In this document: in pieces, positions 27,713 to 36,537 of the stretch
Numbering within the stretch: position 1 is the first letter of the stretch
Layout of the letters: every line of letters begins with the position of its first letter
Source: Deltaproteobacteria bacterium
GTDB taxonomy: Bacteria > Myxococcota_A > UBA796 > CAJQPC01
Direction of reading: 5' to 3'
Assembly (NCBI GenBank): GCA_016717595.1
Contig: JADKFE010000019.1
Location: 1-64,000, forward strand
DNA: 64,000 nt
Program-made: the position numbers and the translations under genes
The notes under the pieces: model-generated
Seen by the model: the letters and a program-made list of their open reading frames with translations, nothing else
The model's database searches: none
What the model was told of the DNA's origin: nothing

Positions 27713-28591
27713 TCAGGCGGCGCGAAGCAGATCCTTGACCGTGCGCCCCATGTCGGCCGGGGAGCGGCAGATGGTGATGCCCGCGTCTTCCATGGCGCGG
27801 TACTTCTCTTCCGCCGTGCCTTTGCCGCCGGAGATGATCGCGCCCGCGTGGCCCATGCGGCGCCCCGGGGGAGCCGTCGCGCCCGCGATGAAGCCGACGA
27901 CGGGCTTCTTCATGTGCTGCTTGGCCCAGGCGCAGGCCTCCTCTTCAGAGGAGCCGCCGATCTCGCCGATCATGATGACCACGTCGGTGTCGGGATCCTC
28001 GTTGAAGAGCTGCAGGGCGTCGATGTGGCGGGTGCCCACGATGGGGTCGCCGCCGATGCCGATGCAGGTGGACTGGCCGAGGCCAAGCGTCGTGAGCTGA
28101 CCGACGGCCTCATAGGTGAGCGTGCCCGAGCGGGACACGACGCCGACGCGGCCGGGCATGTGGATGTGACCAGGCATGATGCCGATCTTACACTGCCCCG
28201 GGGTGATGATCCCCGGACAGTTCGGGCCGATCATGCGGGTCTTGGAGCCCTGGAGCACACGCCACACCTTCACCATGTCGGCGACGGGCACACCTTCAGT
28301 GATGGGCACCACGAGCTGCAGGCCGGCGTCGATGCCCTCCAAGATCGCGTCCGCGGCGAACGGCGGCGGCACAAAGATGACCGAGGCCGTGGCGCCGGTC
28401 TCCCGGACGGCCTCGGCGACGGTGTCGAAGATCGGCACGCTGTCCTTGAACCGCTGACCACCCTTGCCCGGGGTCACGCCGCCCACAAACTTCGTGCCGT
28501 AGGCGAGCATCTGCTCGGAGTGGAACGCGCCCGCCGAGCCGGTGATGCCCTGGCAGATGACCCGAGTCTCAGAGTTGACGAGGACCGCCAT
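27713..28591 (-). CDS. sucD: Succinyl-CoA synthetase alpha subunit
   Basis: This is a 292-aa alpha subunit of the TCA-cycle enzyme that interconverts succinyl-CoA and succinate with substrate-level phosphorylation. It has the CoA-binding Rossmann start RVICQGITGSAGAFHSEQML, GPNCPGIITPG, and the phospho-histidine loop GRRMGHAGAIISGGKGTAEE. The start codon at 28591 lies one base after the sucC stop, so the subunits are translationally linked. Size is typical for the family. Confidence 0.97.
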   Translation of the reverse strand: MAVLVNSETRVICQGITGSAGAFHSEQMLAYGTKFVGGVTPGKGGQRFKDSVPIFDTVAEAVRETGATASVIFVPPPFAADAILEGIDAGLQLVVPITEGVPVADMVKVWRVLQGSKTRMIGPNCPGIITPGQCKIGIMPGHIHMPGRVGVVSRSGTLTYEAVGQLTTLGLGQSTCIGIGGDPIVGTRHIDALQLFNEDPDTDVVIMIGEIGGSSEEEACAWAKQHMKKPVVGFIAGATAPPGRRMGHAGAIISGGKGTAEEKYRAMEDAGITICRSPADMGRTVKDLLRAA

Positions 28592-28592
28592 G

Positions 28593-29834
28593 TCAGGCCT
28601 CCTTCGCGGCGACGGCCGCCACGATCTTCTGGGCCGCATCGGCCATGTTGTCCGCAGGGATGACGTTCAGACCGCTCTCGACGAGCATCTTCTTGCCGAG
28701 CTCGACGTTTGTGCCCTCTAAGCGCACCACCAGGGGCACCTGCAGGCCGATCTCGGTGACCGCCGCGAGCACGCCCGCCGCGATGGTGTCACACTTCATG
28801 ATCCCGCCGAAGATGTTCACCAAGATGCCCTTCACGTTGGGATCTGCGGTGATGATCTTGAACGCGGCCGTGACCTTCTCTTTGGTGGCGCCGCCGCCGA
28901 CATCCAAGAAGTTCGCCGGCTCGGCGCCGTGGAACTTGATGATGTCCATCGTCGCCATCGCCAGGCCCGCGCCGTTGACCATGCAGCCGATGGTGCCGTC
29001 GAGCTTGACGTAGGAGAGGTCGTACTCAGAGGCGCGGACCTCGGTGGGATCTTCCTCAGAGATGTCGCGCATCTGCACGACCTGGGGCTGACGGAAGAGC
29101 GCGTTGTCGTCGAAGGTCATCTTGCAGTCAAGGGCGATGACCTCGTCCGCCTTCGTGACCACCAAGGGGTTGATCTCGACCATGGAGCAGTCGAAGGCCT
29201 GATAGGCCTTGTACAGCGACTGCACAAACTTCACGCAGGCGTTGACCTGCTTGCCGCTCATGCCCAAGAAGAAGGCGATCTGCCGGGCCTGGTAGGCGCT
29301 GAGGCCCACGACGGGGTCGACGTGCACCTTGAGGATCTTCTCGGGGTGCTCGGCGGCGACCTCTTCGATCTCCGTGCCGCCCTCGGCGGACGCCATGATG
29401 ACGTCGCGGCCGTTGGCGCGGTCGAGGAGCACACCCAAGTAGAGCTCCCGGGCGATGTCGCAGCCGGCCTCCACAAAGATGGTGTTCACCCGGGTGCCGT
29501 CGATGCCCGTCTGTTTGGTGACGAGCGTCTTGCCGAGCATGTCCTGGGCCGCCGCGCCGACGTCCTCCAGGGACTTGGCGATGCGCACGCCGCCCTTGCC
29601 GGGCTGGGGCGTGCCCTCGATGACCCCGGCGAGCACCTCGGCGGAGACGTCCTCTTTGAAGCGCCCCTTGCCGCGACCGCCGGCGTGAATCTGCGACTTC
29701 ACCACCCAGATTGGACCGGGGAGGCCCCTCGCGACCTCGACCGCCTGCGCTGAGCTGGTCGCCGCGCCGCCCTGGAGCAGCGGGACCTTGTGGGCCGCGA
29801 GGAGCTGCTTCGCTTGAAATTCGTGGATCTTCAT
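28593..29834 (-). CDS. sucC: Succinyl-CoA synthetase beta subunit
   Basis: This is a 413-aa ATP-grasp beta subunit, a little longer than the common ~388. It begins MKIHEFQAKQLLAAHKVPL and has the KSQIHAGGRGKG nucleotide-binding loop, the metal-ligand strand MVEINPLVVTK, FLDVGGGATKEKV and the C-terminal VNIFGGIMKCDTIAAG. It partners with SucD. The promoter is likely in the 174-base gap before it; gltA lies upstream on the same strand. Confidence 0.97.
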   Translation of the reverse strand: MKIHEFQAKQLLAAHKVPLLQGGAATSSAQAVEVARGLPGPIWVVKSQIHAGGRGKGRFKEDVSAEVLAGVIEGTPQPGKGGVRIAKSLEDVGAAAQDMLGKTLVTKQTGIDGTRVNTIFVEAGCDIARELYLGVLLDRANGRDVIMASAEGGTEIEEVAAEHPEKILKVHVDPVVGLSAYQARQIAFFLGMSGKQVNACVKFVQSLYKAYQAFDCSMVEINPLVVTKADEVIALDCKMTFDDNALFRQPQVVQMRDISEEDPTEVRASEYDLSYVKLDGTIGCMVNGAGLAMATMDIIKFHGAEPANFLDVGGGATKEKVTAAFKIITADPNVKGILVNIFGGIMKCDTIAAGVLAAVTEIGLQVPLVVRLEGTNVELGKKMLVESGLNVIPADNMADAAQKIVAAVAAKEA

Positions 29835-29959
29835 GAGCGTGACCTCACTGGTTCTGAATGAGGGCGGTCTCTGGCGACCGCGTCACCGGCCCGAGACTGG
29901 GGCCGCTGGTGTCACCGTGCCGAGCCTTGGGGGGTGCGCTCGGGGCGACATGAACACAA

Positions 29960-29999
29960 GACGCCGCGCGGCAGGAACGAGCCCACACCGCGCGGCGTC
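29960..29999 (-). terminator. Terminator hairpin downstream of gltA
   Basis: A 12-bp perfect stem (29960-29971 with 29988-29999) with a 16-nt loop starts 9 bases after the gltA stop, before sucC. The tail on the minus strand (TTGTGTT) is moderately T-rich. Confidence 0.65.
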
Positions 30000-30008
30000 A
30001 AAGAAGGA

Positions 30009-31178
30009 TCAGGCCTTGAGGCGACGGCGAGGCTGGCCCTCGGCGATGTACTTGCAGCGGTAGATCGCCACACCTTTGCCATCGCGGAACTTGAGGCGCT
30101 CGTCGATGATCTGGGCGGCGATGCCCGTGCAGCGGGAGAGCCCGAACAGCACGGTGTAGTAGTCGGAGTCCTCCAGGCCAACAGCCTGCAGGAGCGTGCC
30201 CGACACCGCGTCGACGTTGGGGTACGGGTTCGCGACCTTGGGGTTCTCTTTGAGCACCTTCACGGCGCGCTCACGCATCACCTTGGCGGTGATGAACAGC
30301 GGGTCGTTGGGGCAGATCTGCTCGCCCAGGGCGTACTGCACCGCGGCGCGGGGGTCTTCAGCGCGGAGCACGGCGTGCCCGAAGCCGAAGATGAGGCCGC
30401 CCGTGGCGAGCTCGTTGCGCACGAAGGTCTCGACGGCGTCGGGATCCGTGGTGCCCACCTTGCGCAAGAAGTCGAGGCAGTCTTGGTTGGCGCGGCCGTG
30501 GCGGGGGCCGTAGAGCGCGGCCATCGCGCCGCCGAGGGAGGCGTAGGTGTCGGCCAGGCCCGAGGCGACGGACTTGCCCACGAAGGTGGAGAGGTTGCCG
30601 CCGCCGTGGTCGAGGTGCAAGACGTAGAACACGCGCAGGAGGCGGGTGAGCTTGTCGGGGTCGGCCCCGGGCACACCCAACATCTGCACGAAGTTCTCGA
30701 TGAGCCCAAGCTCAGGCTTGGAGGCGATGGGCTCACCCCAGCCGGAGCGGATGCGGTAGATGGCCGCGACGACCTCGGGCATCCGCGCGATGACGTTGAG
30801 GCCGTCCTCCTCAAAGGAGCCGGTCTTGGACGTCATCCCCAGGAGGTTGAGGCCCGCGATGAGCCACTCCATGGGGTGGCCCTCTTTGGGCAGGGCCTTC
30901 AGGGTGTTGATGACGACAGGGTTCACCGCGGAGCGCTTGATCAGCTCGGCCTTAAACGCGGCGAGCTGGTCAGCGTCGGGGAGCGCCTTGTAGAGCAGCA
31001 AGTAGGCGGCGGCCTCGGGGTCGAGGTCGGCCAGGTCGGCGATGGGGTAGCCGACGTAGTGAAGCCCCTCAAGCGGGTCTACCGAGGAGGTGCGGCAAGT
31101 GCCGACCGGGAAGCCTCGGAGGCCGGTGTTGAGGTGTTCGCGCTTGATCTCGAAGAGGACCTCATTCTGATCAGACAT
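30009..31178 (-). CDS. gltA: Citrate synthase
   Basis: This is a 389-aa citrate synthase condensing acetyl-CoA and oxaloacetate. It has the histidine regions KEGHPMEWLIAGLNLLG and ATGGLIFGFGHAVLRAEDPR, the block LRVFYVLHLDHGGGNLSTF, and NPYPNVDAVSG near the C-terminus. The length lies between the short and long bacterial types. AGGAG precedes the ATG. A terminator separates it from sucCD, so these TCA genes are clustered but probably partly independent transcripts. Confidence 0.95.
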   Translation of the reverse strand: MSDQNEVLFEIKREHLNTGLRGFPVGTCRTSSVDPLEGLHYVGYPIADLADLDPEAAAYLLLYKALPDADQLAAFKAELIKRSAVNPVVINTLKALPKEGHPMEWLIAGLNLLGMTSKTGSFEEDGLNVIARMPEVVAAIYRIRSGWGEPIASKPELGLIENFVQMLGVPGADPDKLTRLLRVFYVLHLDHGGGNLSTFVGKSVASGLADTYASLGGAMAALYGPRHGRANQDCLDFLRKVGTTDPDAVETFVRNELATGGLIFGFGHAVLRAEDPRAAVQYALGEQICPNDPLFITAKVMRERAVKVLKENPKVANPYPNVDAVSGTLLQAVGLEDSDYYTVLFGLSRCTGIAAQIIDERLKFRDGKGVAIYRCKYIAEGQPRRRLKA

Positions 31179-31227
31179 TGCTCACGTTCTCCTGCACCGG
31201 GGCGTCAGCCCTCACCGGCTCGCGTCG

Positions 31228-31256
31228 GGTGTATGGCGCGCGGAGAACCATGTCAA
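31228..31256 (-). promoter_or_regulatory. Candidate gltA promoter
   Basis: On the minus strand a perfect TTGACA (31256-31251) is followed after 17 bases by TACACC (31233-31228). The start site would lie about 40-45 bases before the gltA ATG. The -10 match is only moderate. Confidence 0.5.
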
Positions 31257-31340
31257 GCACCCCCGCGCGGTGACCGCCAGCCCCCCGGCTTCCCCCGAGG
31301 GGCCTCCCCGTGATACGACGTGGGAACATGCGGAGGAGTG

Positions 31341-32486
31341 ATGAAGCTGGATGACGTGACGGGCTACTCGGATGTGGGTCGGCATCGCGATCACAACGAA
31401 GATGCTTTTTTGGTGATGGCCGACATTGGGCTCGTCGCCGTCGCTGATGGGATGGGCGGGTTGGAGCATGGGGAGGTCGCCTCCTCCACCGCGATCGAGG
31501 TGCTCAAGCAGGCTGAGAAAGCGCTGCGTGGGGTGATCGCCGCGGTGGATCGTGAGCCCGGCCGTGGCGCGCGGAGCCAGCTCTCCCACGCGATGCGCTG
31601 GCTGACCGATCTCGGCTCTCAGACCATCATGCAGATCACCCGGGGCAGCTCATCGGGCACCACCCTCGTCGTCGGATGTGTCGCCGGGGGCCACCTGCTC
31701 ATCGCGAACACCGGCGACAGCCGCGCCTACCTGTTTCGCCAAGGCAAAGTGCGCGCGCTCACCGACGATCACACCGTCGCCGCGGCGCACATGCGCGCGG
31801 GGCGCATCACAAAAGAGGAGCACGACGCGAGCCCGTACCAGCACATGCTCTACCAGGCCCTCGGCACCCAGTCTGAGCTCGACCCCGACATCTTCGATGA
31901 GCCCGCCGCCGTCGGCGACGTGCTCTTGGTCTGCTCTGACGGCCTCACGGGCCCGGTCAGTGAGGACAACATCGCCCGGATCTTGACCGAGCACTCCAAC
32001 CTCGATCGGGCGGCCGCGGCGCTGATTCAGGCCGCGAACGACAACGGCGGCCCCGACAACATCACCGTCGTGCTCACGCGCATCACCTCCGGGGGTGATC
32101 CCGCCACCTTGGAGGAGGAGCGCCGCCTGTTCTTGGGCTGCCCGCTGCTCTCGACCTTGAGCGACACCGAGCGCCGCCAGCTTCGGCACTACGTCGATCG
32201 GGAGTCTTTTGAGGCCGACGCGCCGTTCAACAACCCCGAGGCGTTCTACCTCTTGCTCTCGGGCAAGGCCCGGCGCCCGGACGGTCGTGAGGCGGGCCCT
32301 GGAGACGTGGTGGGCCTGCGCCGCTTCGCCGGGGCAGAGGAGGCCGCCGTCGAGGTCGCCACGGAGCCCTGCGTCGCGCTGCGGCTGAGCCTGGGCGCCT
32401 ATGACACTCTGGAGCGTCAGCGCCCGACCATCGCCGCGCGCATCATGCGGCAGCTCCTCACGCTCATGGCGCGGGGCGTCGCTTAA
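31341..32486 (+). CDS. PP2C-type protein phosphatase with C-terminal cNMP-binding-like domain
   Basis: This is a 381-aa protein. Residues 1-250 form a complete PP2C (PPM) phosphatase with RDHNEDAF, ADGMGG, SSGTTLVVG, NTGDSRAYLF, SDGLTG and DNGGPDNIT, so it should dephosphorylate Ser/Thr. Residues ~265-381 resemble a cyclic-nucleotide-binding fold (LLSTLSDTERRQLRHYV, EAFYLLLSGKA) but lack a clear phosphate-binding cassette, so it may be a degenerate sensor. GGAGGAG precedes the ATG at 31341. No partner kinase is nearby. Confidence 0.9.
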   Translation: MKLDDVTGYSDVGRHRDHNEDAFLVMADIGLVAVADGMGGLEHGEVASSTAIEVLKQAEKALRGVIAAVDREPGRGARSQLSHAMRWLTDLGSQTIMQITRGSSSGTTLVVGCVAGGHLLIANTGDSRAYLFRQGKVRALTDDHTVAAAHMRAGRITKEEHDASPYQHMLYQALGTQSELDPDIFDEPAAVGDVLLVCSDGLTGPVSEDNIARILTEHSNLDRAAAALIQAANDNGGPDNITVVLTRITSGGDPATLEEERRLFLGCPLLSTLSDTERRQLRHYVDRESFEADAPFNNPEAFYLLLSGKARRPDGREAGPGDVVGLRRFAGAEEAAVEVATEPCVALRLSLGAYDTLERQRPTIAARIMRQLLTLMARGVA

Positions 32487-32520
32487 GGCTCGGCGTAGGG
32501 CGAGCCCCTTCAGAGACAGA

Positions 32521-32559
32521 ACACCCCCTGCGCCCGCGTCACCACGGGCCAGGGGGTGT
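32521..32559. terminator. Bidirectional terminator between PP2C gene and metK
   Basis: A strong hairpin has an outer 10-bp perfect stem (32521-32530 with 32550-32559) and an inner 5-bp stem (32532-32536 with 32545-32549). It sits between the two convergent stop codons. U-tracts are weak on both sides, but the position fits a shared terminator. Confidence 0.7.
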
Positions 32560-32579
32560 GTCGTCTCGCGCTGCGCGGA

Positions 32580-33740
32580 CTAGGCCAGGTACGCCTTGAG
32601 CTTGTCCACCATGTCGGTCTGCTCCCAAGAGAAGCCGGCGCGGCCAAAGTGACCGTAGGCGGCGGTGGGGCGGTAGATCGGGCGGAGCAGGTCGAGGTGC
32701 TTGATGAGGCCCGCGGGGCGAAGGGGGAAGATCTCCCGCACCGCCGCGCTGAGGCGCTCGTCGGAGACCTCGCCGGTGCCAAAGGTGTTCACCATCACCG
32801 AGACGGGCTCAGCGACGCCGATGGCGTAGGCGACCTGCACCAGGCAACGTTTGGCGTAGCCCGAGGCGACGACGTTCTTGGCGATGTACCGCGCCATGTA
32901 GGCCGCCGAGCGGTCGACCTTGGAGGGGTCCTTGCCGGAGAACGCGCCGCCGCCGTGGGCGCCGTGGCCGCCGTAGGTGTCGACGATGATCTTGCGGCCG
33001 GTGAGCCCGCAGTCGCCCATGGGCCCGCCGATGACGAAGCGGCCCGTGGGGTTCACGAAGTAGCGGGTGTTGTTGTCGAGCAGCTCCGCCGGGAGCGTGG
33101 TCTTGATGACGTGCTCGATGACGTAGTGCTTGATGTCGTTGTACTCGACCTTGTCGTCGGTCTGGGTAGAGACGACGACGGTGTCGATGCGGGAGGGCGC
33201 GCCGTCTTTGTACTCGACGGTGACCTGGCTCTTGGCGTCGGGGCGAAGCCAGCTCACGTCGCTGCGCTTGCGGTTGTGGGTGAGGGTCTCGAGGATGCGG
33301 TGCGAGTAGTGGATCGACATGGGCATGAGCACGTCGGTCTCATCGCAGGCGTAGCCGAACATCATGCCTTGGTCGCCGGCGCCTTGCTCGGTGAACAGGC
33401 CCTCTCCGGCGGTCACGCCTTGGGAGATGTCTGGGGACTGGGCCTCCAAGGCGATCTGCACGGCGCAGGTGGTGCCGTCGAAGCCCTTGTCGGAGTGGTC
33501 GTAGCCGATGTTGAGCACAACATCACGAACCAGGGGCGCCACGTTCACGAAGGCCTTGGACGTGATCTCACCGGCCACGAAGACCACGCCCGTCTTGACG
33601 AGGGTCTCGCAGGCCACGCGCGCGTGCGGGTCTTGGGCGAGGTAGGCGTCGAGGACGGCGTCCGAGATCTGGTCGCACATCTTGTCGGGGTGGCCTTCCG
33701 AGACCGACTCGGAGGTGAAAAGGTAGTTCTTCAGGGCCAT
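32580..33740 (-). CDS. metK: S-adenosylmethionine synthetase
   Basis: This is a 386-aa enzyme forming SAM from methionine and ATP. It has the start LFTSESVSEGHPDKMCDQIS, the ATP-binding GAGDQGMMFGYA, the loop GGAFSGKDPSKVDRSAAY and the terminal FSWEQTDMVDKLKAYL. Length is normal for the family. It is a single gene with a strong promoter and converges with the PP2C gene at a shared hairpin. I see no recognisable SAM riboswitch in its ~85-base leader. Confidence 0.98.
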   Translation of the reverse strand: MALKNYLFTSESVSEGHPDKMCDQISDAVLDAYLAQDPHARVACETLVKTGVVFVAGEITSKAFVNVAPLVRDVVLNIGYDHSDKGFDGTTCAVQIALEAQSPDISQGVTAGEGLFTEQGAGDQGMMFGYACDETDVLMPMSIHYSHRILETLTHNRKRSDVSWLRPDAKSQVTVEYKDGAPSRIDTVVVSTQTDDKVEYNDIKHYVIEHVIKTTLPAELLDNNTRYFVNPTGRFVIGGPMGDCGLTGRKIIVDTYGGHGAHGGGAFSGKDPSKVDRSAAYMARYIAKNVVASGYAKRCLVQVAYAIGVAEPVSVMVNTFGTGEVSDERLSAAVREIFPLRPAGLIKHLDLLRPIYRPTAAYGHFGRAGFSWEQTDMVDKLKAYLA

Positions 33741-33826
33741 TGGCTCGATCTCCTCCGCGTGCTGTGCTCCGCGTCCCTCTTTGAGCGCGGGGTGGACGAC
33801 CCGATGATCGGGCGCCGGGGCCATGA

Positions 33827-33855
33827 AGTATCCGTTCCCCTGGGGCTCCTGTCAA
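33827..33855 (-). promoter_or_regulatory. metK sigma70-type promoter
   Basis: On the minus strand a perfect TTGACA (33855-33850) is followed by a 17-base spacer and GATACT (33832-33827). This is the clearest housekeeping promoter in the window. The start site falls about 80-85 bases upstream of the metK ATG. Confidence 0.8.
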
Positions 33856-33929
33856 GCGCCGGACGCACCGCCGCAGCAGAAGCTTGGAGTGTGCTAGGAT
33901 GTTTTGAGCCTCCTGATCCGGAGCAAGGC

Positions 33930-34289
33930 ATGGCGCACTCCCCTCGGTTTCTGAACCTCGTCAACGACGCAAAATCGCGAGTTCGTGAGGTTGATCTGGC
34001 CACAATCCTCGCTTGGCGCGAAGAGGGCCAGCCGTTCACGCTGATCGACGTGCGCGAGGAGTCCGAGTGGGCCGAGGATCATATCCCTGACGCGGTTTAC
34101 CTGGGCCGGGGCGTGCTCGAGCGCGACGTCGAGGCGATGTGCCCCGACCCCAACGCCCGCCTCGTCTTGTACTGCGGAGGCGGCTTTCGCTCGGCCTTGG
34201 CCGGGGACAGCCTGCAGCGGATGGGCTACGGCGACGTGTGGTCCCTCGCCGGGGGCATCAAGGCGTGGTGGACTCGCTCGCCTCGTTGA
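33930..34289 (+). CDS. Rhodanese-like sulfurtransferase domain protein
   Basis: This 119-aa single rhodanese domain begins after a GGAG site. It has the CH2A block FTLIDVREESEWAEDHIPDA and the active-site loop YCGGGFRSA, with Cys82 expected to carry the persulfide. It ends WSLAGGIKAWW as in the family. It probably transfers sulfur in the cytoplasm; the acceptor is unknown. Its end overlaps the convergent small membrane protein gene by 32 bases. Confidence 0.9.
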   Translation: MAHSPRFLNLVNDAKSRVREVDLATILAWREEGQPFTLIDVREESEWAEDHIPDAVYLGRGVLERDVEAMCPDPNARLVLYCGGGFRSALAGDSLQRMGYGDVWSLAGGIKAWWTRSPR

Positions 34290-34521
34290 GCGCCTCTTGG
34301 CGATCACGCCGCAGACGCGAGAGCGCCCGAATCAACGACAAGACGCCCACCCCCACAAAGAGCGCCACCGTTCCTTGGCCCATCTTCACGGGATCCCCCT
34401 CAGCGGCGGGCCAGAGCGTGGAGATGAACGGGAACGCGAGCACCGTGCCTTCTTGCTGCTGGTTGTTCCAGTACACGAAGGCCGCCGCAGAGAGCATCAA
34501 CACAGGAGAGACGAAGCGCAT
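34258..34521 (-). CDS. Small two-span membrane protein
   Basis: This 87-aa protein has two hydrophobic helices (VSPVLMLSAAAFVYW and TVALFVGVGVLSLIRAL) separated by a short loop, and a basic-to-acidic C-terminal tail. I recognise no family. It overlaps the end of the convergent rhodanese gene by 32 bases. Coding is supported by the clean transmembrane pattern, but homology should decide. Confidence 0.6.
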   Translation of the reverse strand: MRFVSPVLMLSAAAFVYWNNQQQEGTVLAFPFISTLWPAAEGDPVKMGQGTVALFVGVGVLSLIRALSRLRRDRQEALNEASESTTP

Positions 34522-34606
34522 CCGCGCACCTTATCTCCTGATCTGTGAACTTCGCCCGATCCCGGCCCCGGTTTGTGGGCTCTGAGGACTCAACCAGAGG
34601 TGCGTG

Positions 34607-35677
34607 ATGCGAGTCGGAATGATTGGGCCCGATCTGGAGGCCAAAGGGGGGATCGCCACCTTGGCGCGCACCTTCTTGCAGAGCGAGGCCGTGCGCGCCC
34701 ACGAGCTGCGCTATTTCTCGACCGTGGGCTCGGGGCCGATCGCCCAACGAGTCGGGCAGATGGCCTTGGGTCAGGCCCGGGCGGCGCGGGCGATCTTTCA
34801 GGGCTATCGCCCGGAGCTCGTGCACATTCATGTGGCCGACGGGCTGTCGTTCTACCGCAAGCTCGTCTACATGCGTGAGGCCCTGGCCCTGGGCGTGCCG
34901 GTCGTGCTTCACAACAACTACGCGCACTTGGACCGCCTGTACAACAAGAGCCGCGCCCACGCCGCCTTGGTTCGCCACACCTACACCCGCGCCGCGTTGG
35001 TCTTGGCGGTCTCGACCGACATGGCCGCGCAGCTCACGGAGTGGACGGGCGGTCAGGCGAAGGTGGAGGTGCTGTTCAACCCCGTGGACACCAAAGAGCT
35101 CGGGCGCCACACCCCTCGGGCGTACGGGCAGGGGCCCCGGGTGCTGTTTATGGGCGCCATCGGCCCCCGCAAAGGTGTGTTTGACCTGGTGGCGGCCTGG
35201 GCGGAGGTGGTGAAGGCCGTGCCCGGCGCGACCTTACGAATCGGCGGCGACGGCGAGCTAGACAAGCTCCGCGAGCGTGTGGCCGAGCTTGGCCTCAACG
35301 ACTCCGTCGAGCTTCTGGGCTGGGTGAAGGGTGAAGATCGCCTCAAGGTGTGGGCCGAGGCCGATCTTTACTGCTTGCCATCCTACGCCGAGGGCCTGCC
35401 CGTGAGCGTCCTCGAGGCCATGGCCTCGGGCCTCGCTGTGGTCTCCACCGCCGTGAACGGCACCCCGGACGCCGTCGTAGAGGGTGAGACCGGCCTGCTC
35501 ATCGCGCCGGGAGATGTCGGCGCCTTGCGGGATCGCCTCGTGCGCCTGCTCCAAGGCCATGAAGAGCGCGAACGAATGGGCGCGGCGGGGCGGGCTCGGG
35601 TGGAGGAGGTCTTCGACGGCGAGGTGCTCGGCGCCCGGCTCGTGGAGCTCTGGGAGCGGGCGCTGCGCAGACGTTAG
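34607..35677 (+). CDS. GT4-family glycosyltransferase
   Basis: This is a 356-aa GT-B-fold retaining glycosyltransferase of family 4. The N-terminal domain opens MRVGMIGPDLEAKGGIATL. The C-terminal domain has VLFMGAIGPRKGVFDLVAAW and the donor-binding block LPSYAEGLPVSVLEAMASG followed by GTPDAVVEGETGLL. It probably adds a sugar during polysaccharide or lipid-glycan synthesis. The ATG at 34607 follows AGAGGTG; a GTG just before it is a less likely start. It stands without other glycan genes except the glycosidase downstream. Confidence 0.92.
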   Translation: MRVGMIGPDLEAKGGIATLARTFLQSEAVRAHELRYFSTVGSGPIAQRVGQMALGQARAARAIFQGYRPELVHIHVADGLSFYRKLVYMREALALGVPVVLHNNYAHLDRLYNKSRAHAALVRHTYTRAALVLAVSTDMAAQLTEWTGGQAKVEVLFNPVDTKELGRHTPRAYGQGPRVLFMGAIGPRKGVFDLVAAWAEVVKAVPGATLRIGGDGELDKLRERVAELGLNDSVELLGWVKGEDRLKVWAEADLYCLPSYAEGLPVSVLEAMASGLAVVSTAVNGTPDAVVEGETGLLIAPGDVGALRDRLVRLLQGHEERERMGAAGRARVEEVFDGEVLGARLVELWERALRRR

Positions 35678-35704
35678 TCCCTCCTTTGACCCCTCGGAGC
35701 GCCG

Positions 35705-36532
35705 ATGTTTATCGTCATGTTCGCCCTGGCCTGTGGTGAGGCGCCCAGCGAGGCCGCCGCGCCCGCCGCGCCCAGCTCGCCCCCGATCATCACCTTGGGC
35801 GAGACCGTGGCCTTGATGTCTGAAGGGGGCCTCACCCTGGAGCGCCAGCGCTGGAGCTGGGGCCCCAAAGAAGGCCCTCCGACGCTCTCGATGGTGACCT
35901 ACCGCGCCCGCGCGCCCCTCGACGCCCGGGTGGCCGTGCGCCCCTCGGAGACGGTCGCGCCCTTCGCGAGCTTGGTCCCTCAGGACGACCCCGGGCCCTG
36001 GGTGGCCATCAACGGCGGCTTCTACGAGGAGGGCGCCATGGGCCTCGTGGTGAGCGAGGGCAAGGAGCTCACGCCGCTGAGCCCCCGGGGCGGATCGGGG
36101 GTGTTCTTCTGGAGCCCGGCGGGGGCCCAGGTCGTGCACCGCGACGACTGGCGGCCGGGGCCGACGGAGGCCCTGCAGAGCGTCGATCGGCTGGTCAACG
36201 GCGGGGCCAGCGTCGTGAAGACGATCGGCGGGCCGCAGACCGCGCGGTCTGCCGTCGTGGTCGGCAAAACGCAGCTCTGGTTCGTGATCTGCGCCGCTGA
36301 AGAGACCGTCATCACCAACGGCGTGGGTGAGCTGCAGCTCGGCGCCTCCGAGCACGCCGGGCCCACCTTGGGCTTGTTCGCCGACTATCTCCTCGCCTCG
36401 ACCGACGCGGTGACCGCGCTGAACCTCGACGGCGGCATCTCGACCCAGCTCGCCGCGGCCCTGGGCGGTCAGCGTCTTGTGGTCACCGGGCAGGCGGGCA
36501 CGATCAACAGCTTGGTGATGCGCCCCCGTTGA
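35705..36532 (+). CDS. Phosphodiester glycosidase (NAGPA-domain) lipoprotein
   Basis: This is a 275-aa protein with a very short signal ending in lipobox FALAC, so it is probably a lipoprotein. The NAGPA/phosphodiester glycosidase domain (DUF2233-related) is marked by GPWVAINGGFYEEG and, near the end, LNLDGGISTQLA. Family members remove sugar from a phosphodiester, as in lysosomal mannose-6-phosphate uncovering. It follows the glycosyltransferase by 27 bases, so the pair may act on the same surface glycan. Confidence 0.87.
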   Translation: MFIVMFALACGEAPSEAAAPAAPSSPPIITLGETVALMSEGGLTLERQRWSWGPKEGPPTLSMVTYRARAPLDARVAVRPSETVAPFASLVPQDDPGPWVAINGGFYEEGAMGLVVSEGKELTPLSPRGGSGVFFWSPAGAQVVHRDDWRPGPTEALQSVDRLVNGGASVVKTIGGPQTARSAVVVGKTQLWFVICAAEETVITNGVGELQLGASEHAGPTLGLFADYLLASTDAVTALNLDGGISTQLAAALGGQRLVVTGQAGTINSLVMRPR

Positions 36533-36537
36533 GGGCC

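Noticed and set aside
33741..33826. Possible SAM-responsive riboswitch in the metK leader
   Set aside because: The leader is only about 85 bases and I could not match any conserved SAM or SAH riboswitch core; only a normal promoter is supported.
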